44,074 bases of DNA, taken from Syntrophobacter sp. DG_60 (lineage in GTDB: Bacteria > Desulfobacterota > Desulfofervidia > Desulfofervidales > DG-60). The notes beneath the pieces are model-generated. The model saw nothing but the letters and a program-made list of their open reading frames with translations. It had not been told where the DNA came from and ran no database searches. Below are positions 15,885-23,819 of the stretch, one piece after another. The translations under genes were made by a program, and so were the position numbers. The stretch spans positions 1-44,074 of the forward strand of contig LJNA01000002.1 in assembly GCA_001304365.1 (NCBI GenBank), in the 5' to 3' direction. Positions within the stretch are counted from its first letter, which is position 1. Each line of letters starts with the position of its first letter.

Positions 15885-16616
15885 ATGAAGAAAATAGTGG
15901 TTATTGTCCTTGCCACCGATGGCTACGACTTCTGGGGAGGGATTGCCTCAACTTTAGCCCGTTCCGGCTTTGAACTGATAATAACCTCACCTGGTTTAGG
16001 GCTAGAGCTGATGGATAAGATCTCCCCGGATGTGGCTATTGTGAGGGATAACCCCCCTCAGCTTGATGGTTACCAGTTCTGCCAAGAAATACGCCATTTA
16101 TTTGACCTGCCTCTTGTCCTTTTGGGTAAGAAGCCAGAGAAGGAGACTTATACCCAAGCTCTAGAAGCCGGGGTCGACTTCTACATGACCTGGCCGCTGC
16201 ATCACCTGGAGCTGGCGGCTAGAGTAAGGGCCTTGCTACGGCGGCAATACTATACTCTCAAAGAGAAAAATAAGGTGTTGGCTCAGCAAATTAAGCATTT
16301 CAAAAGAAGATATTGGCGGGCAGACTATAAACTTTCCATAAGCTATTCTCTTATTAAACCCAAGCTCCATATCAGTGGAAAATCTAAAACTATTAATATA
16401 AGTAGAGGCGGAGTGATGTTTTCTGTTGACCAACTCATTAGTGCCCATAGCCTGTTAGATCTTGAGCTTTCCTTACAACCTGAACTGATAGTTAGGGCAC
16501 TGGGTGAAGTAAAGTGGGAAAAGAAAATAGATGGCATCTATCACATAGGTGTCGAATTTATAGAGATAACAGAGGAAGATAAACATAAAATAGCAGATTG
16601 TATTTATAAATCATAG
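15885..16616 (+). CDS. Pseudo-receiver-PilZ protein (predicted c-di-GMP effector)
   Basis: The N-terminal 115 residues have a receiver fold but not its chemistry. In PDVAIVRDNPPQLDG the phospho-acceptor position is Arg54, and the conserved Lys is Trp103 (FYMTWPL). A helical linker (about 115-138) leads to a PilZ domain (about 139-243) with both c-di-GMP-binding motifs: RRYWR (R141-x3-R145) and NISRGG (N171-x-S173-x2-G176). The protein is therefore predicted to bind c-di-GMP but not to be phosphorylated. I chose the ATG at 15885; the frame extends to a GTG at 15870, but that would overlap the TATAAT box. It stands between the two-component pair and the polysaccharide locus and may link them. 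Confidence 0.85.
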   Translation: MKKIVVIVLATDGYDFWGGIASTLARSGFELIITSPGLGLELMDKISPDVAIVRDNPPQLDGYQFCQEIRHLFDLPLVLLGKKPEKETYTQALEAGVDFYMTWPLHHLELAARVRALLRRQYYTLKEKNKVLAQQIKHFKRRYWRADYKLSISYSLIKPKLHISGKSKTINISRGGVMFSVDQLISAHSLLDLELSLQPELIVRALGEVKWEKKIDGIYHIGVEFIEITEEDKHKIADCIYKS

Positions 16617-16733
16617 CAAAACAATTGTTAAAAATCAGGTGCTAGTTAGTGACTAAGAAAGAGCGATTGAGTTGAAAGCAGACGGGTATCTGACAACATG
16701 GGAAGAAAAGAATGTAACTGACGGAGCGGAGCT

Positions 16734-17234
16734 ATGCTCTTAAAATGGTATGCAATATACACATCCGCACGGCATGAACAGAGGGTATATGACAGGTTGG
16801 TTAACAAATCTATTCATGCATTCCTTCCCAAAATGGAGGTATGGAGTAGGCGGAAGGATCGAAGAAAAAGGATACAAGTCCCCCTCTTCCCAGGTTATTT
16901 ATTTGTAAATGTAGATTTAGATCCCTATGTAAGGTTAGAAATCTTAAAGACCCCAGGAGTAGCCTATATTTTAGGAAATAATGGAAAACTTACCCCTATA
17001 CCTGAGAGTCAGATAGCCTCTATCCAGACATTGCTTAAAAACGACGTTTTGATAAGACCTTACCCTTATCTTAAGATAGGGCAGAGAGTAAGGATAGTTA
17101 ATGGCCCCCTCATCGGATGTGAAGGTATCTTACTTAGGAATAAAACAAACAAACAGAAATTGATTATTTCTATAGACCTGCTTAAACAGTCTATATCCAC
17201 AGAAATAGACGAATTTGATGTAGAACCCATATAA
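16734..17234 (+). CDS. NusG-family antiterminator (RfaH/LoaP/UpxY-like)
   Basis: A specialised NusG paralogue. These proteins ride on RNA polymerase and allow it to read through long polysaccharide operons. The NGN domain (about 3-105) has WYAIYTSARHEQRVYDRL, VPLFPGYLFVNVDLDPY and ILKTPGVAYILGNNGKLTPI. The KOW domain (about 112-165) has IGQRVRIVNGPLIGCEGIL. With 166 residues it lacks the insert of some housekeeping NusG. It is the first gene of the exopolysaccharide locus, 14 bases before the OPX gene, and so probably controls that locus. I could not find a clear ops-like element between 16617 and 16733. That stretch otherwise shows nothing. Confidence 0.88.
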   Translation: MLLKWYAIYTSARHEQRVYDRLVNKSIHAFLPKMEVWSRRKDRRKRIQVPLFPGYLFVNVDLDPYVRLEILKTPGVAYILGNNGKLTPIPESQIASIQTLLKNDVLIRPYPYLKIGQRVRIVNGPLIGCEGILLRNKTNKQKLIISIDLLKQSISTEIDEFDVEPI

Positions 17235-17248
17235 AGGAGGATGGGATA

Positions 17249-17989
17249 ATGAAGCTGCAAGAGTTTTTTAAAGAGGTTCTTGTCACAAATAAGGGTCATG
17301 TAGTTTTTGTAATCTTTGCATTGTTGACAACCAGTGTTCTAGGTTGCGCCTCAAATGTACCAGTCATTAGGCCAGATGAATCCTCACACATAGGGGTAAT
17401 AAGTGGCCCAGAACGCAATTACTACTTACAGCCTGGCGATCAAATAGACGTAAAATTCTTTTATGACCCGGAACTGAATGAGACAGTGACCATCCGCCCC
17501 GATGGAAAGATATCCTTGCAACTGGTAGAGGAAATTGAAGCGACTGGACTCACACCAGCTGAACTAGACAAAATAATTACTGAGAGATACGGGGAAGAGT
17601 TAGAACGTCCTGAGGTTGCAGTTATTGTCCGGACCTTTGGGGGACAAAAGGTTTATGTGGGAGGTGAAGTCAAATCTCCAAAAACTCTCACCCTAACAGG
17701 TGATTTAACTATAATGCAATCCATAATCGATGCCGGTGGTTTAACAAAAAGTGCCAAAAAGACGGAGATCATTGTTATTCGTCGAGGGTCCGATTATAAA
17801 CCAGTTCCATACAAAATCAATTTAGAGAAATTGCTGGCAGGCCAGGAGAAGGATATCAGGCTCCAGCCCTTTGACATAGTTTATGTGCCAAAATCCACTA
17901 TTTCTAATGTCAATGAATGGATAGATAAATATGTCCGACTCATGATTCCCATTCCCATTAGCGTGGGCTATTGGTGGGGTGCTAATTAA
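17249..17989 (+). CDS. Outer-membrane polysaccharide export lipoprotein (Wza/OPX family)
   Basis: Forms the outer-membrane and periplasmic channel for polysaccharide export. A lipoprotein signal ends in the lipobox VLGC with Cys33. The polysaccharide-export domain begins YYLQPGDQIDVKFFYDPELN and contains TVTIRPDGKISLQLV. A SLBB-like repeat follows (VYVGGEVKSPKTLTLTG, DAGGLTKSAKK). The C-terminus, with VRLMIPIPISVGYWW, is amphipathic and could be the membrane-crossing helix as in Wza. A strong AGGAGG precedes the ATG by 8 bases. It partners with the Wzz-like protein next to it. Confidence 0.93.
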   Translation: MKLQEFFKEVLVTNKGHVVFVIFALLTTSVLGCASNVPVIRPDESSHIGVISGPERNYYLQPGDQIDVKFFYDPELNETVTIRPDGKISLQLVEEIEATGLTPAELDKIITERYGEELERPEVAVIVRTFGGQKVYVGGEVKSPKTLTLTGDLTIMQSIIDAGGLTKSAKKTEIIVIRRGSDYKPVPYKINLEKLLAGQEKDIRLQPFDIVYVPKSTISNVNEWIDKYVRLMIPIPISVGYWWGAN

Positions 17990-18012
17990 CCTTTATTTAC
18001 AGGAGGGGCACT

Positions 18013-19431
18013 ATGGCTGAAAACAATAAAGCTACATCACTGAGAGATTTTTTATACGTGGTCTTCAAACACAAGACAAAAATCCTTACTATGTTTCTGG
18101 TCACGGTGATCACAGTGGCAGTAGGCTCTTTTATAATGAAGCCCACCTACGAAGCAAGCTCCAAGATCTTGATCAAGTTTGGCCGTGAGAACATCTATAT
18201 CCCTCCCACTGCCCCTGATTCTAGTCCTATAGTTAGCTTCGATAATCGCCAGGAAGAAATAAATTCAGAAATCGAGATTTTGAACAGCCGAAACCTCATT
18301 GAAAAGACTATCAGGACCTTGGGGGTTGAAAATATTTATCCAAAACTGCTTAAAGAGAGCAAAGGCCATAAAAAAGGAGAACTCACTCCTTTTGATGAGG
18401 CGGTACTTATGGTCCAAAAAAAGCTGAATATGGAGGGAGTAAAAAAATCTGATGTTATCAATGTCAAATTTCAACACCATGAACCTCATATAGCAGCCAA
18501 TGTGGTCAACACCTTAGTCAACTTTTATCTAGATCATCACTTAAATGTTCACAAGAATCCAGGGGGGTATAGGTTCTTTAAAGAGCAGGTTACTGTTGCA
18601 GAAAACAGACTGAAAAGGTCGGAACAGGCCTTAGAGAGCTTTAAAGACCGGTACCGCATTAGCTCGTTAGATCGCCAAAAAACACTTATCTTAGAACAAG
18701 TCTCAGAACTTCTGGCAGCTTTTAAAAAAACCCAGAGGCAGATCCATGAAACTCAAAGCATGATTAATGAGATTAAAAGACAGCTTGCAGGAAATCCGCA
18801 GGAGATTACCATCGGCATGGAAATGGACCGCAATCCTGAGGTCATCGCTTCTTTAAGGGGAAAACTGATTGAACTACAAAGCATTGAGCAGCAACTCCTC
18901 ACCAAATACAGGGAACAGAGCCGAAAAGTGCAAAATAAGCGCATGGAAATTGGTAAAGTGAAGAAAGTCTTGGCGAAAGAGGAGTTAAAAATCTATCAGG
19001 CAGATCTTAAAGCCCTAAGGATCAGAGAGGCAAGCCAAAGGGCTCATCTGGCTGAATATCAAAAAGAACTCAATAAGCTCAACGACCTTGAGATGGAGCT
19101 CAGGCGCTTAGAGCGCCAGCGCGATATCGACGAAAAGAATTATCAGCTTTGTCTTACCAAGCTTGAGGAAAGCCGCATATCGGATAACATGGATATGGAA
19201 AAAATAGCCAATGTGAGTGTCATCCAGCCAGCCCTGGTCCCACTCAAGCCAGTTAAGCCCAAGAAGTCGCTTAATATTATCCTAGCTATCATCTTGGGTA
19301 CAGTAGGCAGTTTGGGCCTGGCTTTCTTTTCAGAATTCATGGATCACTCCTTTACAACCGCAACTGATTTTGAGGAAAAACTGGGGATGCCACTACTGGC
19401 ATCAATACCGGAATTTAAACCTTCGTACTAA
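18013..19431 (+). CDS. Polysaccharide co-polymerase (Wzz/GNVR family)
   Basis: An inner-membrane protein that sets chain length and links Wzy to the exporter. It has two membrane helices (about 23-42, TMFLVTVITVAVGSFI; and about 420-440, ILAIILGTVGSLGLAFF) enclosing a long periplasmic coiled coil (about 180-395). The Wzz domain at the N-terminus includes KPTYEASSKILIKFGRENIY. The proline-rich VPLKPVKPKKSLN before TM2 is the family hallmark. The kinase domain found fused in some homologues is absent and is instead encoded separately two genes on. AGGAGG lies 6 bases before the start. Confidence 0.93.
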   Translation: MAENNKATSLRDFLYVVFKHKTKILTMFLVTVITVAVGSFIMKPTYEASSKILIKFGRENIYIPPTAPDSSPIVSFDNRQEEINSEIEILNSRNLIEKTIRTLGVENIYPKLLKESKGHKKGELTPFDEAVLMVQKKLNMEGVKKSDVINVKFQHHEPHIAANVVNTLVNFYLDHHLNVHKNPGGYRFFKEQVTVAENRLKRSEQALESFKDRYRISSLDRQKTLILEQVSELLAAFKKTQRQIHETQSMINEIKRQLAGNPQEITIGMEMDRNPEVIASLRGKLIELQSIEQQLLTKYREQSRKVQNKRMEIGKVKKVLAKEELKIYQADLKALRIREASQRAHLAEYQKELNKLNDLEMELRRLERQRDIDEKNYQLCLTKLEESRISDNMDMEKIANVSVIQPALVPLKPVKPKKSLNIILAIILGTVGSLGLAFFSEFMDHSFTTATDFEEKLGMPLLASIPEFKPSY

Positions 19432-19448
19432 AAGGAGTCTTAAAGGCC

Positions 19449-21242
19449 GTGTATACCAAATTTTTTGGATTTAAAGAATCTCCGTTTAATCCCAATCCTG
19501 ACCCGAACTTCCTCTACCTGAGCCAAAGCCACAGGGAAGCCCTGGCATCCATGGTTTATGGTATTGAGCAACGCCGTGGGTTTATAGCCATAATAGGAGA
19601 GGTGGGGTCTGGAAAGACTACCTTAATCCATTCAGTTATAAGGAGCTTGAATAACAAAACTCAAACCGCTTTTATACCATTTCATTGCGGTACATATTCT
19701 GATCTGCTTAGAAACATCCTTGTGGAATTCGGTATTAATACGGAAGGAAAGAGTGACCTTGAGCTACGTTTGCAATTCCAGAATTTTGTAATTGATCAAT
19801 TTCAAAGGAGTGGAAATGTTGTCTTAATCTTTGATGAAGCACAAAATATGAGTCCTGAAGTGCTGGAGCAATTGCGCCTCCTTTCAAATTTAGAAAGTCC
19901 ACAGGAAAAACTTTTTCAAATTATCCTTGTGGGGCAACCGGAGCTATCCAAAAAGCTCAGCCAAGCAGAATTGCGGCAACTCAGGCAGCGCATAGGCGTC
20001 CGCCGTGAAATTGAACCCCTCACTGCTCCAGAAGTTCGAAGCTATATCGAACACCGTTTGAAAGTCGCGGGCTACAAAGGCTGCTGCAAGCTCTTTTCTG
20101 AAAAGGCATTTGATTCGATCTGTCAGTATTCAAGAGGGATTCCCCGTATGGTCAATATTCTCTGCGATAACTCCTTACTTATAGCTTATGGGCTTAACAA
20201 AAGGAAGATTGATGAGTCAATCGTCAAAGAAGCCTTGACTGATCTGAAAATCGAGCAGTCCATTGATAGAAACAGGAGCCAAAAAATGAAACTCCAGACA
20301 TTATATCGGAAAAATCCCAATGGCTCTATTAAAGTAACCATTAAGGTAGCGGACCAAGGTGACTTTCCAACGGCTAATATCTTTGGGTCAAGTTCTGGAT
20401 ATCCAGGGAAAGAAAGCTGGAGTTTGGGTGAAGGCAATGGGGATTCTATTTCCAAGACCTTACCTACCCCTGATGAAGCCAAGCAGTGGGCATTGGTTCA
20501 AATTAATGCTCTTAAAGAAAGGTTAGATAATTGGCGAAGCATTTGGGTTCCTGAGTCTGTGGGCATGAGGAATGAAATATCTATTTACGCTCCGGAGCAT
20601 CCTATCGCTGATTACCCCACCCCAAAGCCATCGAATAGGGACTTATGGACCAGGGCCACATTACTATCTGCACTTCTGTTTCTTACTATATTCCTAATAC
20701 AAGGAAATGGCCAAATCGGCGCTATTAAACGATATATCCCAAAGGTTGCACCAGTAAGCAAAAAGATGGATACGTTGCTTTCAACCTCCAAAAAGAAGGT
20801 AGAGGAAAGGTCTCAGGTTACCGCGCTCCCTTCGGCAGAAGAAGGATCTCTGGAAATGATGGAGAAAGTACCAACTAAGCAGAAAACAGAAGAAAAGACA
20901 GAAAAAATCTCCTTAACCCTTCCTACAGAGAGAAAGGAGTCCCTCATTCGGCAACTAAGAAAGGGAGGTGTTAGGCCTGACAGCTCATATTCGTGGGCAA
21001 TCCAGGTATATTCCAGCAGATCCCTTACATGCGCCAAGCACCTCATAGACCAGCTAAAACATAAAGGTTTTCCAGCATATCTAGTCGTAGGAACCCTTAA
21101 CGGAGAAACCTGGTACGGGGTGAGGGTAGGATTTTATGCCATGCGAAAGGAGGCATTAGAGGTAGGAAAGAAAATCGCATCGGAAATTTCAGAATTTAAT
21201 ATAAAGTATTATTTTGCTGTCCAGTCTCCACTGAGGAAATAG
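19449..21242 (+). CDS. ExeA-like AAA ATPase with SPOR domain
   Basis: Resembles the ATPase found beside Wzz in exosortase-type (XrtA) polysaccharide loci. The N-terminus FFGFKESPFNPNPDPNFLYL matches that group and supports the GTG start. Walker A is GEVGSGKTT (50-58), Walker B VVLIFDEAQNM (about 123-133), and sensor or arginine residues follow in RQRIGVRREIEPL. One membrane helix lies at about 397-415. The C-terminal SPOR domain (about 515-592, SWAIQVYSSRS ... WYGVRVGFYA) binds glycan-stripped peptidoglycan. The protein is thus an inner-membrane ATPase reaching to the cell wall. No exosortase gene is seen in the window. Confidence 0.9.
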   Translation: MYTKFFGFKESPFNPNPDPNFLYLSQSHREALASMVYGIEQRRGFIAIIGEVGSGKTTLIHSVIRSLNNKTQTAFIPFHCGTYSDLLRNILVEFGINTEGKSDLELRLQFQNFVIDQFQRSGNVVLIFDEAQNMSPEVLEQLRLLSNLESPQEKLFQIILVGQPELSKKLSQAELRQLRQRIGVRREIEPLTAPEVRSYIEHRLKVAGYKGCCKLFSEKAFDSICQYSRGIPRMVNILCDNSLLIAYGLNKRKIDESIVKEALTDLKIEQSIDRNRSQKMKLQTLYRKNPNGSIKVTIKVADQGDFPTANIFGSSSGYPGKESWSLGEGNGDSISKTLPTPDEAKQWALVQINALKERLDNWRSIWVPESVGMRNEISIYAPEHPIADYPTPKPSNRDLWTRATLLSALLFLTIFLIQGNGQIGAIKRYIPKVAPVSKKMDTLLSTSKKKVEERSQVTALPSAEEGSLEMMEKVPTKQKTEEKTEKISLTLPTERKESLIRQLRKGGVRPDSSYSWAIQVYSSRSLTCAKHLIDQLKHKGFPAYLVVGTLNGETWYGVRVGFYAMRKEALEVGKKIASEISEFNIKYYFAVQSPLRK

Positions 21243-21271
21243 AAGGAGAAAAAAGAGATTAGGAGGATTTT

Positions 21272-22051
21272 ATGGGAAAGACCTTTGAAGCCATCGAGCG
21301 GGCCAAAAGGGAAAGAGACTCCCAAAAAGCAGTGGCTCTACCTCAATTGAAAGAAAGAGGCGCAGATACACACCCTGAAGCTCCTGTAACCCTAATTGCT
21401 GCTAAGGAAAAACAACCCTTTCTGCCCACATCCTTCGGACAATACCAGCAACTCAAAGCTAGCTTACTCAACCGGTATTCTGATCTCAAGCATAAAGTTA
21501 TTATGATTGTGAGCTCAGCCGAAAATGAAGGCTGCACCACCACAGCGGTTAATTTGGCAAAGGCACTGGCCAGTGATGACAAAACAAAAGTACTGTTGAT
21601 TGATGGTAATCTAAGATCTTCATCTCTACATCAAGTTTTCGGTCTTGATAACAAGAATGGTTTATTAAACATATTGCGTGGAGAGAATGACACAGAACAA
21701 GCTATCAAGAAACCCGATATTGACAACCTCTTTGTGGTCACCAGTGGCAAGGACGCTGGCCATCCGGGGAGCATTTTTGATTCCCAAGCACTGAGGCCGC
21801 TTCTTGACCAATTCAAAAACCGCTTTGATTTTGTAATCTTAGATGCCCCTCCAGTTACTTTATACCCGGATTCAATAAGTCTGTGTTCTAAGGTGGATGG
21901 GGTAATTTTTGTGGTGGAGGCAGAGAAGACCCGGTGGGAGGCAGCTCAACAGGCTAAAGAACGGCTAAGAGCAGCAGGGGCCAGGATTTTAGGCGGTGTG
22001 CTAAACAAGAGGAAATACTATATACCACAGGCTATTTATAAGCGGCTATAA
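21272..22051 (+). CDS. CpsD/CapB-like tyrosine-kinase-fold protein with altered Walker A
   Basis: A cytoplasmic partner of the Wzz-like protein. The start MGKTFEAIERAKRER is typical. The fold is shown by VLLIDGNLRSSSLHQVFGL (Walker A' with Asp111), FDFVILDAPP (Walker B, about 187-196) and VDGVIFVVEAEKTRWEAA. The Walker A loop reads SAENEGCTTTAVNLA, with Cys88 where the ATP-binding lysine (GKS/T) is expected. The C-terminus has a few tyrosines (RKYYIPQAIY), a weak tyrosine cluster. The protein may regulate assembly without normal kinase activity. A good Shine-Dalgarno (AGGAGG) is present. Confidence 0.85.
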   Translation: MGKTFEAIERAKRERDSQKAVALPQLKERGADTHPEAPVTLIAAKEKQPFLPTSFGQYQQLKASLLNRYSDLKHKVIMIVSSAENEGCTTTAVNLAKALASDDKTKVLLIDGNLRSSSLHQVFGLDNKNGLLNILRGENDTEQAIKKPDIDNLFVVTSGKDAGHPGSIFDSQALRPLLDQFKNRFDFVILDAPPVTLYPDSISLCSKVDGVIFVVEAEKTRWEAAQQAKERLRAAGARILGGVLNKRKYYIPQAIYKRL

Positions 22052-22100
22052 GCGCTGAAAAATAAAGTCACCAAACCGATGGTGGAAAGAGCCATCTACC

Positions 22101-23807
22101 ATGAAAAAGATCGTCTCTAATTCAGAAATATTTAAAGAGGGGGATGTTTACTCAATAAACCTGAATAACCATATAAAGGTTGCGGTGCTAGGTGCTGGCT
22201 ATTGGGGCAGAAATCTGGTTCGGTGCTTTGCAGAGATTGGCGCACTCCACGTGATTTGCGACCAGAACCAGGCAGTACTCGAAAATTTCAAGAAGAAATA
22301 TCCAGACAAAAAATTGACCCCTTCTTATCATGATGTTCTCAATGATCCTGAAATTGATGCTGTAATCATAGCAACACCGGCTGAAAATCACTACTCCCAT
22401 GCCAGAGAGGGACTTTTGGCAGGAAAGCATATCTTCGTAGAAAAGCCACTATCTCTTATAGTGACAGAAGCTAGGGAGATCGTTGAATTAGCTGAAAGCA
22501 AGAAAAGGGTCCTTATGGTGGGACATGTCCTCCGATATCATAATGCTGTGATAAGACTAAAGGAACTCATTGACCATGGTGAACTAGGCAAAATTCAATA
22601 CGTTTATAGTAACCGCCTGAATATTGGGAAAATCCGTGCTGAAGAGAATATCCTGTGGAGCTTTGCCCCTCACGACATATCAGTCGTTCTATATCTACTC
22701 AACGAATTCCCTCAATGTCTCAGTTGTACTGGGGGAAATTACTTGCAGCCGTCTATTGCGGACGTCACCCTGACCAGCCTAAATTTTCTTAGTGGGGTAA
22801 GGGCTCATATCTTTGTTTCATGGCTTCATCCCTTTAAAGAACAGAAGCTGGTAGTAGTGGGCGATAAAAAAATGGCGGTATTCGATGATGTTAGTGAACA
22901 AAAACTCTTGCTTTACCCCCACAGTATCCAATGGCTAAACCGAATTCCAGTGGCCTCAAAAGCGGAGGCCGAGGTTGTACCTCTCAATTTAGAGGAACCA
23001 CTAAAGGCTGAATGCCGACACTTTCTGGAATGTGTTGAGAAAGGATTAACTCCAAACACAGATGGCTATGAAAGCTTACGAGTCCTTCAAATCCTCCAGG
23101 CTTCCCAGGAATCCCTGAACCGAAATGGTGAAACCATTTGGTCAGCTCAAAGCTCAAAGCTCAAAGCTCAAAGAGGACTGCAAAAAACTTCCAGCCTTGA
23201 ACTTCCAGCTTTGAGCTACTTTGTTCACGAATCTTCCTACATTGACGATGGAGTGGAAATTGGCTCTGGAACTAAAATCTGGCATTTCTCACACATTCTA
23301 AAAGGCTCCAGCATTGGGAAAAATTGCCGAATTGGGCAAAACGTAGTTATCGGCCCAAACATTACCATAGGCAATGGCTGTAAGATTCAGAATAACGTTT
23401 CTATTTATGAGGGAGTTACTTTGGAAGACAAGGTCTTCTGTGGGCCCTCCATGGTCTTCACCAATGTATTTAACCCTCGTTGTGCCATCCCCCGTATGAA
23501 TGAACTCAAGATCACCCTTGTGAAAAAAGGAGCCACTATTGGGGCTAACGCCACTGTCATCTGTGGCCATACCATAGGCCGTTACGCCTTCATCGGTGCT
23601 GGAGCCGTAGTAACCAAAGATGTCCCAGATTACGCCCTGGCAGTAGGTAACCCTGCTAGAATAGCTGGTTGGATGTGCCAATGTGGAACAAAACTCACAT
23701 TTGCTCAAACCTCAGACGTTGAAAAGGCCCGGTGCCACAGATGCGGTATGCGGTATGTGAAACGAGGAAACGTAGTAGAAAAAACCCATCTCAATAAACC
23801 CAAGTAA
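22101..23807 (+). CDS. Fusion: sugar 3-dehydrogenase (WbpB/WlbA-like) + hexapeptide acetyltransferase (WbpD/WlbB-like)
   Basis: Two steps of 2,3-diacetamido-uronic acid sugar synthesis in one chain. The N-terminal Gfo/Idh/MocA half (about 25-340) has [16 protein letters not shown] (NAD binding), IFVEKPLS with Lys115, and [12 protein letters not shown] (catalytic His region). The C-terminal half (about 375-530) is a left-handed beta helix: [19 protein letters not shown], then [20 protein letters not shown] and NPARIAGW. A zinc-ribbon tail follows (CQC and CHRC). The linker (about 345-372) is encoded by a 7-base tandem repeat. The dehydrogenase also has about 25 extra N-terminal residues. The aminotransferase (WbpE) and dehydrogenase (WbpA) are not in the window. 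Confidence 0.88.
   Translation: MKKIVSNSEIFKEGDVYSINLNNHIKVAVLGAGYWGRNLVRCFAEIGALHVICDQNQAVLENFKKKYPDKKLTPSYHDVLNDPEIDAVIIATPAENHYSHAREGLLAGKHIFVEKPLSLIVTEAREIVELAESKKRVLMVGHVLRYHNAVIRLKELIDHGELGKIQYVYSNRLNIGKIRAEENILWSFAPHDISVVLYLLNEFPQCLSCTGGNYLQPSIADVTLTSLNFLSGVRAHIFVSWLHPFKEQKLVVVGDKKMAVFDDVSEQKLLLYPHSIQWLNRIPVASKAEAEVVPLNLEEPLKAECRHFLECVEKGLTPNTDGYESLRVLQILQASQESLNRNGETIWSAQSSKLKAQRGLQKTSSLELPALSYFVHESSYIDDGVEIGSGTKIWHFSHILKGSSIGKNCRIGQNVVIGPNITIGNGCKIQNNVSIYEGVTLEDKVFCGPSMVFTNVFNPRCAIPRMNELKITLVKKGATIGANATVICGHTIGRYAFIGAGAVVTKDVPDYALAVGNPARIAGWMCQCGTKLTFAQTSDVEKARCHRCGMRYVKRGNVVEKTHLNKPK
23145..23172. repeat. Four perfect copies of a 7-base tandem repeat at a domain junction
   Basis: GCTCAAA occurs four times head to tail at the junction between the dehydrogenase and acetyltransferase halves. 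An inverted match, AGCTTTGAGCT, lies at 23207-23217, so a hairpin is possible. Change by one unit would shift the frame and separate the two halves. Confidence 0.95.
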
Positions 23808-23819
23808 CCAGGTAACCTC

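Noticed and set aside
19449..22051. Full exosortase (XrtA/PEP-CTERM) system
   Set aside because: The ATPase and kinase-like proteins resemble those of such loci, but no exosortase or PEP-CTERM protein is visible here.
23145..23172. CRISPR-like repeat
   Set aside because: Units are 7 bases with no spacers; no cas genes are in the window.
23298..23708. 136-codon minus-strand frame opposite the acetyltransferase half
   Set aside because: It is a shadow of the hexapeptide repeat region, whose regular codon pattern keeps the opposite strand open.
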